DNA of 64,000 nt from Corallium rubrum (taxonomy: Eukaryota > Cnidaria > Anthozoa > Scleralcyonacea > Coralliidae), in NCBI GenBank assembly GCA_964035015.1, contig CAXIUP010000095.1, positions 18,501-82,500 on the forward strand. The letters are read 5' to 3'. Both the position numbers and the translations under genes were made by a program. The notes below the pieces were generated by a model. That model was not told the DNA's origin. It ran no database searches and saw nothing but the letters and a program-made list of their open reading frames with translations. Positions 54,028 through 64,000 of this stretch are shown here, in pieces; position 1 is the first letter of the stretch, and every line of letters starts with the position of its first letter.

Positions 54028-57000
54028 TCACAAGGTCATTTCGCGAGATTTTGTTTTAATTTCTTCAATATCAGGCTTGGAAAACTTAACGTCTTCGCCG
54101 TAGATAGTAAATGGTGCCCAAACTTGTAGATCTCGAAAAATAGGGTCTTCATGTTGTTGAAATATGTTCATTGTCCTTCTCAAAGCCTCACAAACGGACG
54201 TTTCGTTGCAAATTTCTTTATAGAAATTTTCCATAAACAATTGTGTACCTTCATCGTCAATAGGCCAGAGTGTGGCAAGAACGGAGCGAGCACCGGCTGC
54301 AAGAAATGCGCGTGCTAGACCAACAACTCCTTCTGAAGAGACATTCCCTCTTCCTGTATGACAACAACATAGGACAATTAACCGGGCAGTTATGGGAATT
54401 TCAATAATATCTTTTTCTCTTACAAGATAAGATTCTTCTTTGGGTAAGCCTTGGCTAGTTGAATTAGGATGAGGAGCAAGAAAGATTTCACCATGCCTTC
54501 CGTCCCCATGTGCGGCAATGTGAATTATGCCAGCATTTTGAATTAATTGTAAAACTAGTTGCTTCATCGCCTTGTCTTCCACTAAGGGTGTAGCGTCAAA
54601 ACGCGGTGCAAGGCATTCCACTTCAGCTGTGGCGGATGGAAGCGGTTCCGGTTCAATTTCTTGCCCACAAAAACTAACTTTGCCAATAGTTGGATTACCA
54701 ACAAACAATGCAAAACCTAGACTAGCTTCATCTGATTGCTTCATGCTGGCATAAAGAGTGTGCAGAGATGGTGTTATTTGAATACTGTAATTTTGTGAGA
54801 TCGAGGAACCGTTTTCATCTTTTAAAGCACAAAATGGCACAAAAAACAAAAATTTGTCAGGAACAATAATCAATTTGTTTCCTTTAATAAAACCCTTAAC
54901 AGGGTTGATGACTTTCTGAAACAATTCCTGTAAAATAAGAGTATCTTGTTCAATAGAAGGAGGTCTAGCCGGAGACCTCAGTTTGGCAACGTCAACAGCC
55001 TGATCATAACGTTGCACTACTTGCAGTACATTATTGATTTTCGACTCAGAATCTTGGCGTGTGTTGGGAAGAAATATGCTTTCGCAAGACTGGGCCTTTT
55101 TGGAAAGTATATTTTCGGAGTTCTTTAATTCACAATTTCCCGATCTTTTATTGGAATCAATAAATTTCTCATTCACTAACATCTGGCTCCATGGTATTTC
55201 CGCAATGTTATGACGACTAGAAGTAGAATTTGAACTTAGTTTAAGCAAGGATGAATCACGCTTTAAATGAACAGAATAAGTCTGAAGCAACATTTTCAAA
55301 ATATCGAAAATAGAATTCTCAGGTAAAGTCAGGTCATTAATTCGTCCCAAAACAATGTGTTTAATGTCATCCACGCCATTTAAAACCCATATATGGAGAA
55401 ACTTATTAAGATCAAAAGAATAAAATAAAACAGTGGAATTATTTTTCTTAAGCAGGATACCCTTCTCAATATTGTCTATTTGTAATTTCTCTTCATTTTT
55501 GTCAATATTTTTCCAGGTCTCACGTGTATAATTGACCATGTCATTAATCTCTGATTTCTTTCGTTTCTCGATAAAAGCATGCAGTGCCTTGGCCTTTCCA
55601 AGATCAATAACTAACAATGCGGCTTCAATGCGTTCCAACAAAAGAAAGCAACGCATTAGAGTCACATATCGTTGAAAGTATCCACTAGTGAATGATATCT
55701 TATTTTTGTCAATGCTCAAGTCGAATAAAATCTTATCACCACACATAACAGATCTCTTAAGAAATGACACAGCGTGTTTTAAGTTGCTCACATCTTCCTT
55801 TCCGCGAGCTACAAAGATATACAGGGACAAGTAAGAGTTCCCTATGTTTCCTAAAGAAATGCTTTCCGAACTTCGATCACCAATTTCTAAACTAATATTA
55901 AATGTTTCTTCAAAACACTTAAGAGATTTTTGAAAGTGCCCCATCTTAGAATATGCATTCCCTAAATTTCCATTATCGCTTGCTATTCCTGACCGATCTC
56001 CTATTTCAGTGTTGATTTCTAGACCTTTATTGTAATAGTGAATAGCTTTTTCATACTGCCCCAAACTAAGATAAGCATTCCCTAACTTTCCATTGTCACT
56101 TGCTATTCCTGACCGATCTCCTATTTCAGTGCTGATTTCTAGACCTTTATTGTAATAGTGAATAGCTTTTTCATACTGCCCCAAACTAAGATAAGCATTC
56201 CCTAAATCTCCATTGTTACTTGCTATTCCTGACCGATCTCCTATTTCAGTGCTGATTTCTAGACCTTTATTATAATACTGAATAGCTTTTTCATACTGCC
56301 CCAAACAACGATAGGCACTCCCTAAATTTCCATTGTTATTTGCTATTCCTGACCGATCTCCTATTTCAATGCTGATTTCTAGGCCTTTGCTGTAATAGTA
56401 AATGGCTTTTTCATACAGCCCCATTCTCAAATAGACACTCCCTAAATTTCCATTGTTATTTGCTATTCCTGACCGATCCCCTATTTCAGTGCTGATTTCT
56501 AGCCCTTCACTGTAATAGGAAATGGCTTTTTCATACTGTCCCAAACAACGATAGACAGTCCCTAAATTTCCATTTTTATTTGCTATTCCTGACCGATCCC
56601 CTATTTCAGTGCTCATTTCTAGACCTTCACTGTAATAGGAAAGGGCTTTTTCATACTGCCCCATACTCAAATAGACACTCCCTAAATTTCCACTGTTATT
56701 TGCTATTCCTGACCGATCCCCTATTTCAGTGCTCATTTCTAGTCCTTCACTGTAATAGGAAATGGCTTTTTCATACTGCCCCATACTCAAATAGACACTC
56801 CCTAAATTTCCATTGTTACTTGCTATTCCTGACCGATTTCCTATTTCAGTACTGATTGCCAAACATTCATTGTAATAGTGAATGGCTTCTTTATATTCTG
56901 CCAAACCTAGATGCGCATTTCCTAATATTTGGCAACATTTTGCTTTGCTTGATTTGTCTTTAAGTTCATCTGCAATCTTTTCAGCTCTTAGGGTATATTC

Positions 57001-57336
57001 TATTGTTTTACTATAATGTGAAGTATTAAAATATATTCTTGCAATTCTAAGAAGAATAGTCATTCTCAAACTCTTTTCCTCATCTAAATTACTTAATAAT
57101 TTTTCAAGTTCAAGATAGTACTTCAACATTTCCTGACATTCCTTATTTCCATCACAATTTTGAACAACGCGCAATAACATTTGCATTTTTAACATTAAGT
57201 TACTTTGAAGAAGTTCAATAGATCTATCTACAATATATTCAAAGTCATTCTTTCTTCCTTTGTCTTGTAGAATTTTTGCCGTCTCAGCAACAAACTCAAT
57301 TATCATTTCAATGTTTCTGTTTCTTGCTTGAAAAAT
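54028..57336 (-). CDS. TPR-CHAT protein 2 (tetratricopeptide array plus caspase-like CHAT protease), main exon
   Basis: Paralogue of 2169-5957. Counting from the internal ATG at 57306: helical N-terminus (1-80), first TPR near 85, nine 40-residue units from about 127 to 480, linker to about 785, CHAT domain about 785-1075. Catalytic-type His933 (HIAAHGDGRHGE) and Cys982 (CCCHTGRGN) are both kept at the same 49-residue spacing as in gene 1. The exon extends upstream to an acceptor (TTTTCAG) at 57336 and joins exon 1 (58071-58118) in phase 0, giving about 1,118 residues. The early units are more varied (YLSMGQYEKAISYYSEG) than those of gene 1. The CHAT core differs from gene 1 mostly at silent sites, suggesting purifying selection. 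Substrate and partners unknown. Confidence 0.92.
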   Translation of the reverse strand: MFQARNRNIEMIIEFVAETAKILQDKGRKNDFEYIVDRSIELLQSNLMLKMQMLLRVVQNCDGNKECQEMLKYYLELEKLLSNLDEEKSLRMTILLRIARIYFNTSHYSKTIEYTLRAEKIADELKDKSSKAKCCQILGNAHLGLAEYKEAIHYYNECLAISTEIGNRSGIASNNGNLGSVYLSMGQYEKAISYYSEGLEMSTEIGDRSGIANNSGNLGSVYLSMGQYEKALSYYSEGLEMSTEIGDRSGIANKNGNLGTVYRCLGQYEKAISYYSEGLEISTEIGDRSGIANNNGNLGSVYLRMGLYEKAIYYYSKGLEISIEIGDRSGIANNNGNLGSAYRCLGQYEKAIQYYNKGLEISTEIGDRSGIASNNGDLGNAYLSLGQYEKAIHYYNKGLEISTEIGDRSGIASDNGKLGNAYLSLGQYEKAIHYYNKGLEINTEIGDRSGIASDNGNLGNAYSKMGHFQKSLKCFEETFNISLEIGDRSSESISLGNIGNSYLSLYIFVARGKEDVSNLKHAVSFLKRSVMCGDKILFDLSIDKNKISFTSGYFQRYVTLMRCFLLLERIEAALLVIDLGKAKALHAFIEKRKKSEINDMVNYTRETWKNIDKNEEKLQIDNIEKGILLKKNNSTVLFYSFDLNKFLHIWVLNGVDDIKHIVLGRINDLTLPENSIFDILKMLLQTYSVHLKRDSSLLKLSSNSTSSRHNIAEIPWSQMLVNEKFIDSNKRSGNCELKNSENILSKKAQSCESIFLPNTRQDSESKINNVLQVVQRYDQAVDVAKLRSPARPPSIEQDTLILQELFQKVINPVKGFIKGNKLIIVPDKFLFFVPFCALKDENGSSISQNYSIQITPSLHTLYASMKQSDEASLGFALFVGNPTIGKVSFCGQEIEPEPLPSATAEVECLAPRFDATPLVEDKAMKQLVLQLIQNAGIIHIAAHGDGRHGEIFLAPHPNSTSQGLPKEESYLVREKDIIEIPITARLIVLCCCHTGRGNVSSEGVVGLARAFLAAGARSVLATLWPIDDEGTQLFMENFYKEICNETSVCEALRRTMNIFQQHEDPIFRDLQVWAPFTIYGEDVKFSKPDIEEIKTKSREMTL
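55965..56910 (-). repeat. 120-bp coding tandem repeat (TPR units of gene 2)
   Basis: About eight 120-bp units. Two unit types alternate: Y-L-S-M-G types at the 5' end and Y-R-C-L-G or Y-L-S-L-G types towards the 3' end. Confidence 0.88.
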
Positions 57337-57519
57337 CTGTTTTCAGTTTAAAAATATTCATATAGCTAAAAAGCTAACCAAAACGTGTGCAACAGACGTT
57401 TGTACTAAACCGAGGTTTGGTAGAGATAGAGTAGAGGGAGGAGTAAGGAGTCAAATTGAGCTAGTATCACAAAAAAATTGTCCCCTTCTAAACTACACGA
57501 TAAAACACCATGCAAGCAA

Positions 57520-57800
57520 GTTGCTACAAGGCCGTTTTAACATGCCGTTTTAACATGCCGTTACTGGGATGCATTTGCACTGGTTGTTTCCAGTTTGTTA
57601 ACATGCATGTCTGTAACAGATGTTGACAACTTGCAACAAAGTTGATGACTTCAACGGACTTAATTGTGACAAATTGTTGCAACAACTTGTTACCGCTTTG
57701 CGCTTAACAAATTGATACAAAGTTGACAAAAACAAGCTTGCATTGGCTTGATAAAATAACAACTTGTTAACAACTTGCTACAAAGCTTGTTGCAAACTCA
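57520..57800. repeat. Degenerate ACAAGTTGTTGCAAC-type repeat region (copy 2)
   Basis: Counterpart of 6740-7046; lies in the short intron of TPR-CHAT gene 2. Followed by a degenerate GAAT/AAAT/GGAA tract (57850-58010). Confidence 0.55.
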
Positions 57801-58070
57801 TATTGTCAACACTGAAGCTGTGGGATTTTTGCGGGTGTAGATTTGCCGGAATGAAATGAATATAGGAAAGAAGGAAAAAATGAAGGAGGAAAGAAGGAAA
57901 AAAGGAAGGAAATAAAGGAAATAAATGAATGAATAAATAAATAAATGAATGAGTGAATAAATGAATAAATTAATGAACTGAAATGAATAAATGAATATAA
58001 AAAAACAAAATACATTCTTTGCCTGTTTTTGAAATAGTTCTAAAGCAGTACTAATATTTAAATTACTTAC

Positions 58071-58118
58071 TTCATGGCGTATTTTGCCAGCATCAAAACT
58101 TTCTTGAGCAGACGCCAT
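58071..58118 (-). CDS. Exon 1 of TPR-CHAT gene 2 (16 codons)
   Basis: ATG at 58118, coding MASAQESFDAGKIRHE, followed directly by a strong donor GTAAGTAA. Phase 0, like the acceptor at 57336; the intron is 734 bp. The same exon, with an altered start, is at 11771 for gene 1, which supports the structure independently. Transcript evidence would settle it. Confidence 0.72.
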
Positions 58119-58812
58119 TTTTGTATACTGGTAAGACCGTTTTTAGCTGCAAAGAAGCAGAAATACGTGAACAAAATCAGGCCAACACACTGAGAACTAT
58201 GTGATATGTATAGGTTAGTTATTAAGACTGGAATAGTCAATAACTGACTTAGTTATTATAGATGATATCCGATGCACTTTTTGAAATATGCGATCGAAGA
58301 CAAACATAAAACCCCCAAAATTGCGATGCAAAGTAACCGCTGAGTGCCTTCCAATAACTCCTTCCAGCCCCCCTACTTTTTCAACAATATTTGCGTGATG
58401 CACTTTTGAAATGTTAATTCGAACCCTGGGCACATCAACGAGAATTGACGCATAAATAGACCTCATTCCAAAATAGTCACCAAATTAAGATTCTTTTCTA
58501 TACATACAAGAGGCCACTCAGAGACTGAGTAAATACCTCCACCAGTTAGTGGGTTATTATTACTGCACTTGTATGAATGAATAAAATGCTTGATTGCACT
58601 TCTACCAAAATTATGCAAAAATGTTTGCATAAAATAAAGATAATGAGCGCAATCAAGCATTTCTTCTTCACGGAGTATCTTGTGGTCAGATTGTTATTAA
58701 ATTCTCAACCAAATTTCAACCAAAATGGAAAAGTTTGGCGAGGTCCTTGGTCTATGATCAATCTTTCCACAAACTTTCACAAACATCTGTGCAGTATTTG
58801 GTGGGATATCCT

Positions 58813-59097
<285 letters not shown>

Positions 59098-59107
59098 CAT
59101 GGCAAAC

Positions 59108-59345
59108 ATTGCTACTTACCAAGCAGTACTATTCTGCAAAAACACAATTTTACATCGAAAGGAGAGTTATGTATTTGAAAAGAAATTCTCCATCATGTAA
59201 GGGCAGTAAGTCCATTCATATTCAAAAGTTGCATGTATCCACCGGACTGTGGCTTGAGACTATTTCAATGCTGTTGTACAATACCTTTACAAAGAGAGCA
59301 TTGCTTAGATTTAAAGAACAACATCCGTGCTGGACATTTTATGCG
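59108..59345 (+). repeat. Repeat paralogous to 32655-33075 (empty-site copy)
   Basis: Collinear with the 32.7-kb copy, but lacks the paired TTAACTC MITEs at GCATTGCTTAGATTTAAAG. Confidence 0.8.
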
Positions 59346-59379
59346 TGTTAATTTAGTAGTACACTAGTTAAGAAATAGA

Positions 59380-59545
59380 AAGCGTTTTCTGTGTTTCCAT
59401 AAAGTTATAGAAACATTCGTGGTTTTGAAAACACTTGTGTGGAAAGACTCCCCTTGCGGAATCTCTGTTCCCACTATAATTTTTCGTTTCCCCAAACTCC
59501 CTCTCATGTTTCTATAACTCTACAGAAACACGGAAAACGTTTTCC
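59380..59545. mobile_element. Palindromic MITE-like hairpin
   Basis: GTTTTCTGTGTTTCCATAAAG with a complement near CTACAGAAACACGGAAAAC; imperfect. Confidence 0.5.
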
Positions 59546-60099
59546 GAGAAAAAAAAGATTAAGGCGCATAAATGGCTTATATTATGTGGTGTAATTGTTG
59601 ACATATTGGGTCGTTCCAGAAAACATCCATACCCCCTCCCCCCTGAGGAAATGTCAAATGGGTCCCACCCTCTTAGGACATCCAGAGACAAGTGAACACC
59701 CCTCTCCCCGGACAGCGAAAGCTAAAATTACATCCTCGCGGTTGTTTGAAAAATGGTTTAATTAGTTCTGCGAATACAGCCGCCTCACATCGGGCGATCG
59801 TGGCAAAACAGACCTCTGCGAGTCGAGAGTAAACAATCATCTTATACAGATGACGTAAGTTCGTCCTGAATAGAAAGGCTCAACGCAGACAACGCTCACA
59901 CCAAAATCAACGTCAATGCTCAGTTTCTGTCTCAAATTCCAAAGCGAAAGCTTAGTTATTGCCAAACAAAGGAAAACGGATAGCTGTTCTTCTCACTACG
60001 AGTTCGATTTGCGATAAATTGCAAAAATTCCTATCGAAATCGAACGATTTTCCAGTCATCAAGCGGGAATTCCAGACAGTTGAATATTCTTACGGATGA

Positions 60100-60522
60100 G
60101 TGAAAATCGTCACAGCTCCTAAACTATCACTCTCTCTAATTTTACCATACACTAGAGATCATGGACTCCAAATTCGTCAACAAGTCAAAAAATTACTAGC
60201 TTCAGCCTTTCCTCACATCCAACTTCGCGTTGTCTTCCGACCTGTCTGTCGCTTGTCGAGTTTTTTCCGTTTCAAAGACCGACTGCCACTTAGATTTCGA
60301 TCCCGTGTCGTTTACAAATTTACGTGCGGATGCCGCCAGGCATTGTATGTTGGCGAAACATGCCGACTTCTACACACTAGGGTATCGGAACATATGGGTA
60401 TTTCGGCCTATACAGGAAAAGCACTTTCAGTGTCTGCCATGTCCAGCATTCTGACGCACAAGATAAAAATAGGTACGCAATGCGTACATGAGGATACTGG
60501 TATTTATTTCGCCTACCGATAA
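60100..60522 (+). pseudogene. Penelope-like GIY-YIG endonuclease fragment (different family from the 9.4-kb one)
   Basis: The frame holds FRPVCRLSSFFRFKDRLPL, then VVYKFTCGCRQALYVGETCR and RVSEHMGISAYTGK. This is the GIY-YIG-type nuclease with its linker typical of animal Penelope-like elements. The zinc motif reads CGC where CxxC is usual, so one residue seems lost. The reverse transcriptase is absent. The frame lacks an ATG at its start and is a 3' fragment. Confidence 0.75.
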
Positions 60523-60589
60523 TGATTAAACAACGTAAATTGTTCACTAAAACATACTGAAAATGCTAGATAACCTTGCGACATATCAG

Positions 60590-61599
60590 CATATGCTCTC
60601 ACGTATCATCTAGAATCGACAATAATTATTAATTTTTAAATGCCCTTAATAACTTAACAATAATGTTTAATTCTAGTCCTTACTTAAACTCCAACCCAAT
60701 CCCTAACCCAAGCCCAGTCCCAACCCTAATCTTAACTCTAATTTTGAAATGACAATTTTATAGGTAAATTGGGAAAAACAGGAAACCCGATCGCTAATCG
60801 CATTGTTAAAAGAATGTGATAATATATCGCTTTCGTTCTAATCTTTACTACGTTAGACTCCATCCTCGTTCCCAGGGCCTCCTCGGTACACTGGGAAATC
60901 GGAGGCCCTGGTCAGATGAAAACCGGATGTCCTAGATTCTAGGACATTGAGTCATTGACTACATCACATCGCCCTGGGTGCGACAATGGACATAATAACG
61001 AAACAAGCGAGATACACTCAACTATTTCAAGAAAAGTTGCCTTGTTATGACGTCCGAAATGTTTGGTGTTTGCTGTTCTTCCCGCTTGACAAAATAGCAC
61101 AATTTCGCTTACCAAAATGCTTTTCAAACGTAGGTTGTTTACGAATATAATTTGCCGTCGCCGACGAATGAGTCACCGAGTCACGCTATGTTTAAAATCG
61201 TTCGATTTTGAGAGTTAAATGATGAAACTCATCGCAGTTCCAATTCGCTTTAAGAATCCTACTTTGTTGGCTTTATTTGTAGACTTTCTCGGTGTTATCT
61301 GAGCGATAATCTTCACTATATTCACATCGTTGTTTGACGGTTGAAAATATATTTGCCCACTTCCTGTTTTAGACAACCTTCCACCCAATCACACGCTTCA
61401 ATCGTTTTCATCTGACCAGGGCCTCCGATTTTCCAGTGTACCGAAGAGGCCCTGGGAACGAGGATGCGTTAGACTCTGGTAACACATGAATTGATTTGTC
61501 TCAGCAATGATCAACGCGCTTTTTGAATAAGTATTTTATACACCTACATGTAACTCAAGCAGTACCAAGTTATTGAAGTACAGTTGATTTCTTTCTGCG

Positions 61600-61636
<37 letters not shown>

Positions 61637-62430
61637 CAATCAGACATATAGCTAAGACATCCCCAAGGGCCTAACATGTCAACAGTACACTATGTGATAC
61701 TTATATCGCTTTAATTTCGCTCGAGTGTAATGTTAGAACTCAACACAATAAGCGTGTGATCATGCCACACGTATATTCGAATTAAAGCATTAGAGCCGGC
61801 GCAAAGAACAGCCCGAACATTTCCGCTTGTGAATTATAGTTAAACATCTCGGCCCAGCGCTTGTCATGTTAACACTTCAAACATTAATTCAAAGGCTATT
61901 CAGGTTTCAGAAATATTGATTCGGACTGTTTAACACTCTTGTCTGAGCAAAAACGTTATAAATTGACTACACCCTTCAACATGTACTGTTACGTCTCACC
62001 TATAGAAATAATAATAATCATTAATTTCTAACGATTAACCCCAATCTGGCAATCTCTAACCCCTATACTAAAATGTTTGAACACACACACGGGTAAGGTT
62101 AGGTAAATCATAGTTGGTAAATCGGCAAAAACAGGAAACGCGGACGCTAATCGCATTGTTAAAGAATATGATATTTTTATGTTTTATATGGCTATGTTTT
62201 AGACTCTGGTAACATATGCATTGATGCGTCTCAATAAATCAATGTTCAACGAGTTTTTTGAATAAGTATTGAATAGTATACATGTAACATAAACAGTGCC
62301 AAGCACGGTGGATTTCTGCGTGTAAACCTATAGCTAAAACATCTTGGCCGAGCGCCTAACACGTAAACACTTGAAACATTTAATAGTTAAAAGGGCATTC
62401 AATTTCAGAAAGATCTTTAATCCGAAGCCA
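60590..62430 (+). repeat. Two diverged tandem copies of an approximately 1-kb unit
   Basis: Copy 1 is about 60590-60860 plus 61467-61930; copy 2 is about 61990-62430. Shared blocks include AATCGCATTGTTAAA, TTAGACTCTGGTAACA and TTTTTGAATAAGTATT. A (TA) tract lies at 61603-61632. No gene seen here or in 62430-62990. Confidence 0.75.
60861..61466. mobile_element. Non-autonomous transposon with CATCCTCGTTCCCAGGGCC ends, 10-bp target duplication
   Basis: 606 bp; TIRs of about 65 bp with an inner hairpin GGCCTCCTCGGTACACTGG; direct repeat CGTTAGACTC at 60851-60860 and 61467-61476. The paralogous unit at 62208-62225 shows TTTTAGACTCTGG with no insertion. Encoded frames show no transposase. Confidence 0.88.
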
Positions 62431-62991
62431 AACAAGCGCTGACACTGTTTCTTCGTCCTTGAAAAGCTTGTCGTTTAGGCGACAAAGTCGAAACGCGTTC
62501 CGGAATTATTAGAGTATAAACACCTTGTATGGTTTGATTACGTGATGCTGAGATGAACACGAGAAAGTATTGCATGTAAATATGCAGTCACCGCGCGCTT
62601 GTATTTATAGTATAAAACAACAGTACATACATACATGTGCATAACAATGTATTAAAATGCTGAAATACATATTGTTTCGAAACCAGACAATCCGCAAAAT
62701 TCTCAAAACCGTTCAAATTTATACCGACAGACCAGTAGCCCACTGTCAGCTGTCGACTTGTCATATTTTTCTTGGCGTCTTGTGATAGCGCAAAAATGCT
62801 CATTACCTGAAACAAAACTCAACTTTCTATCTTCCATTCATTGTTCTGGTACACGTTCATAAACCCTTCGGACATACAAATAAGACTTCTGAGTTCTGAA
62901 GTATGCTGATTCGGATCCGCTATTGGTCGTTTGCGTTGATCACGTGATTGACGAAAACATTCGTATGTCACCTTATCACTTTCTATTTATG

Positions 62992-63490
62992 TAAGGCCCT
63001 GTTTACATGGAGGTAGGGTGACCCTTCTAGAAGGGTCACCCTTTGAAGCGAGTCAAAAGATAGCCCTTGTTTACATGGAGTAGGGCGACCCTTGTAGCAG
63101 GGTTAACTCTTCTAGTAGGGTCATATTAATTATGCGTGACCATTTTACTATATTTTCGGTTTACATGTTATTGTTGGCGTCATTTGCTTGATATCTTCGA
63201 TAGACTTCACAAGCTGTACAAGAACAGGAACGGCAGTCACAAAATCGTTAAGACATTTTGTCCGGTACGCCTTTTTTTTCTCATTGAAACATAACCCGTC
63301 TGCCAGGGTCACCCTAGCAAACGCGTTTACATGGCTTATGTAAACAAAAAGATAGCCCTGCCGCCAGGGTTACCCTAGCAAGCTGATAGGTTAACCCTCC
63401 ACCCAGGGTCACCCTAGCACTCATGTTAACGAAACATGGAAATACAATGAACTAGGGTAACCCTTTTACTAGGGTAACCCTTCTGCCTAA
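62992..63490. repeat. Cluster of AGGGTNACCCT palindromes
   Basis: About ten copies of AGGGTNACCCT or close variants (63014, 63033, 63085, 63303, 63366, 63404, 63454, 63472 and others), several paired as larger hairpins (GGGTGACCCTTCTAGAAGG). GTTTACATGGAG-type segments recur at 63003, 63070, 63160 and 63328. Looks like a MITE with internal tandem palindromes. Confidence 0.7.
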
Positions 63491-63499
63491 CTAGTTAAG

Positions 63500-64000
63500 C
63501 TATTTAAGTCACCTTCATGTATGTATATTTATCACTCTGTTGATGTTACGTGTAGTAACGAAACGTTAGTACATTTTTTCAAAATTATTTTGTGTTATGG
63601 TTTTGTTTAAAGCAGTATTATACTGGGCAATAATATTTACTGGGCAATAATATTTCTTACCAGAATTAATATTAGATAATTGTCTATAAAAACAACAACA
63701 GTGTATAGACATACGCAATGATTTAGTATTAGTCCCACATTTTATGTTCTAGGTAAACTGTAATAAATTCTTAAGAAAACAAACCAGTTACACAATGAAA
63801 GTTTGCCTTTCGTTTAGGGCGCTGCCGCTACAAGTGGGTTCAGCGAACCTACTTCGAGATAGGCAAACACTTGTCTCTACTTCTCGATTGGGGGTGCTAC
63901 CAGTGTACTCTACTCGAAATGTTTTAGGCAACGTCCCATTGCATTGGGCAATGATATTGCCTATTTTTAATTCATGGGAATCGTACCTTGTGCATAAACA
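63500..64000. other. Intergenic, no gene seen
   Basis: Includes a hairpin-like GGGTTCAGCGAACC (63836-63849) and TTGCCT/AGGCAA inverted motifs. Nothing coding recognised. Confidence 0.45.

Larger units (their letters stand above)
50416..57860. repeat. Segmental duplication, copy 2 (contains TPR-CHAT gene 2)
   Basis: Collinear with 1-7050. It carries a 1.47-kb insertion (52540-54010), lacks the long-TIR MITE of copy 1 and has four fewer TPR units. A 90-codon minus-strand frame near 50505-50780 is open in both copies, but the differences are mostly amino-acid changing, so it is not listed as a gene. A dispersed MITE copy lies at 50935-51200. Confidence 0.85.

Noticed and set aside
60660-60760. 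Degenerate CCCTAACCC-like stretch as telomere remnant
   Set aside because: Units are irregular (CCCTAATC, CCCAACCC) and too few to call.

Overview
The window looks like a repeat-dense stretch of an animal nuclear genome, most likely a cnidarian and probably an anthozoan (coral or sea anemone). The reasons are intron-containing genes, an AT-rich background, large TPR-CHAT proteins of the kind expanded in corals, Penelope-like and Maverick/Polinton elements, 5S- and tRNA-derived SINEs and many MITEs. The species assignment is inference; no rRNA or mitochondrial marker is present.

Only three loci look like host protein-coding genes, all on the minus strand. Two are paralogous TPR-CHAT genes (main exons 2169-5957 and 54028-57336), each carrying the caspase-like His/Cys pair. 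They lie in two copies of a segmental duplication (1 to about 7050, and 50416 to about 57860). A short 5' exon can be placed for each (11771 and 58071-58118); only the second keeps an ATG at the aligned position. Between them is a 142-residue ORF (22751-23179) with a membrane segment and a TRADD-N-like C-terminal region. CHAT proteases and TRADD-N domains both belong to cell-death and immune signalling, so a small immune cluster is a reasonable but unproven reading.

Layout: 1-7050, TPR-CHAT copy 1 and its flanks; 7050-11850, its long intron, with tetranucleotide arrays, a 5S-derived SINE and a palindromic Penelope-like element; 11900-12840, a LINE 3' end; 13130-22351, a decayed Maverick/Polinton with terminal inverted repeats, fragments of integrase, a structural protein, a GRF zinc-finger gene and a 1.36 kb internal inverted duplication; 22380-26400, the TRADD-N-like ORF and MITEs; 26600-44350, tandem and dispersed repeats, including pentanucleotide arrays, a 2.26 kb array of 377 GTAAGT units, nested MITEs and a 2.6 kb tandem duplication; 44400-50400, MITEs and low-complexity DNA; 50416-58140, TPR-CHAT copy 2; 58800-64000, an ACAG/GGCA array, a second Penelope fragment, a MITE with a recognisable empty site, and a cluster of AGGGTNACCCT palindromes.

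Many very long open frames here are simply short tandem repeats without stop codons (AAAC, GTAAGT, TTTGC/GGCGT/TTTCG, ACAG, a 38-bp minisatellite) and are not genes.
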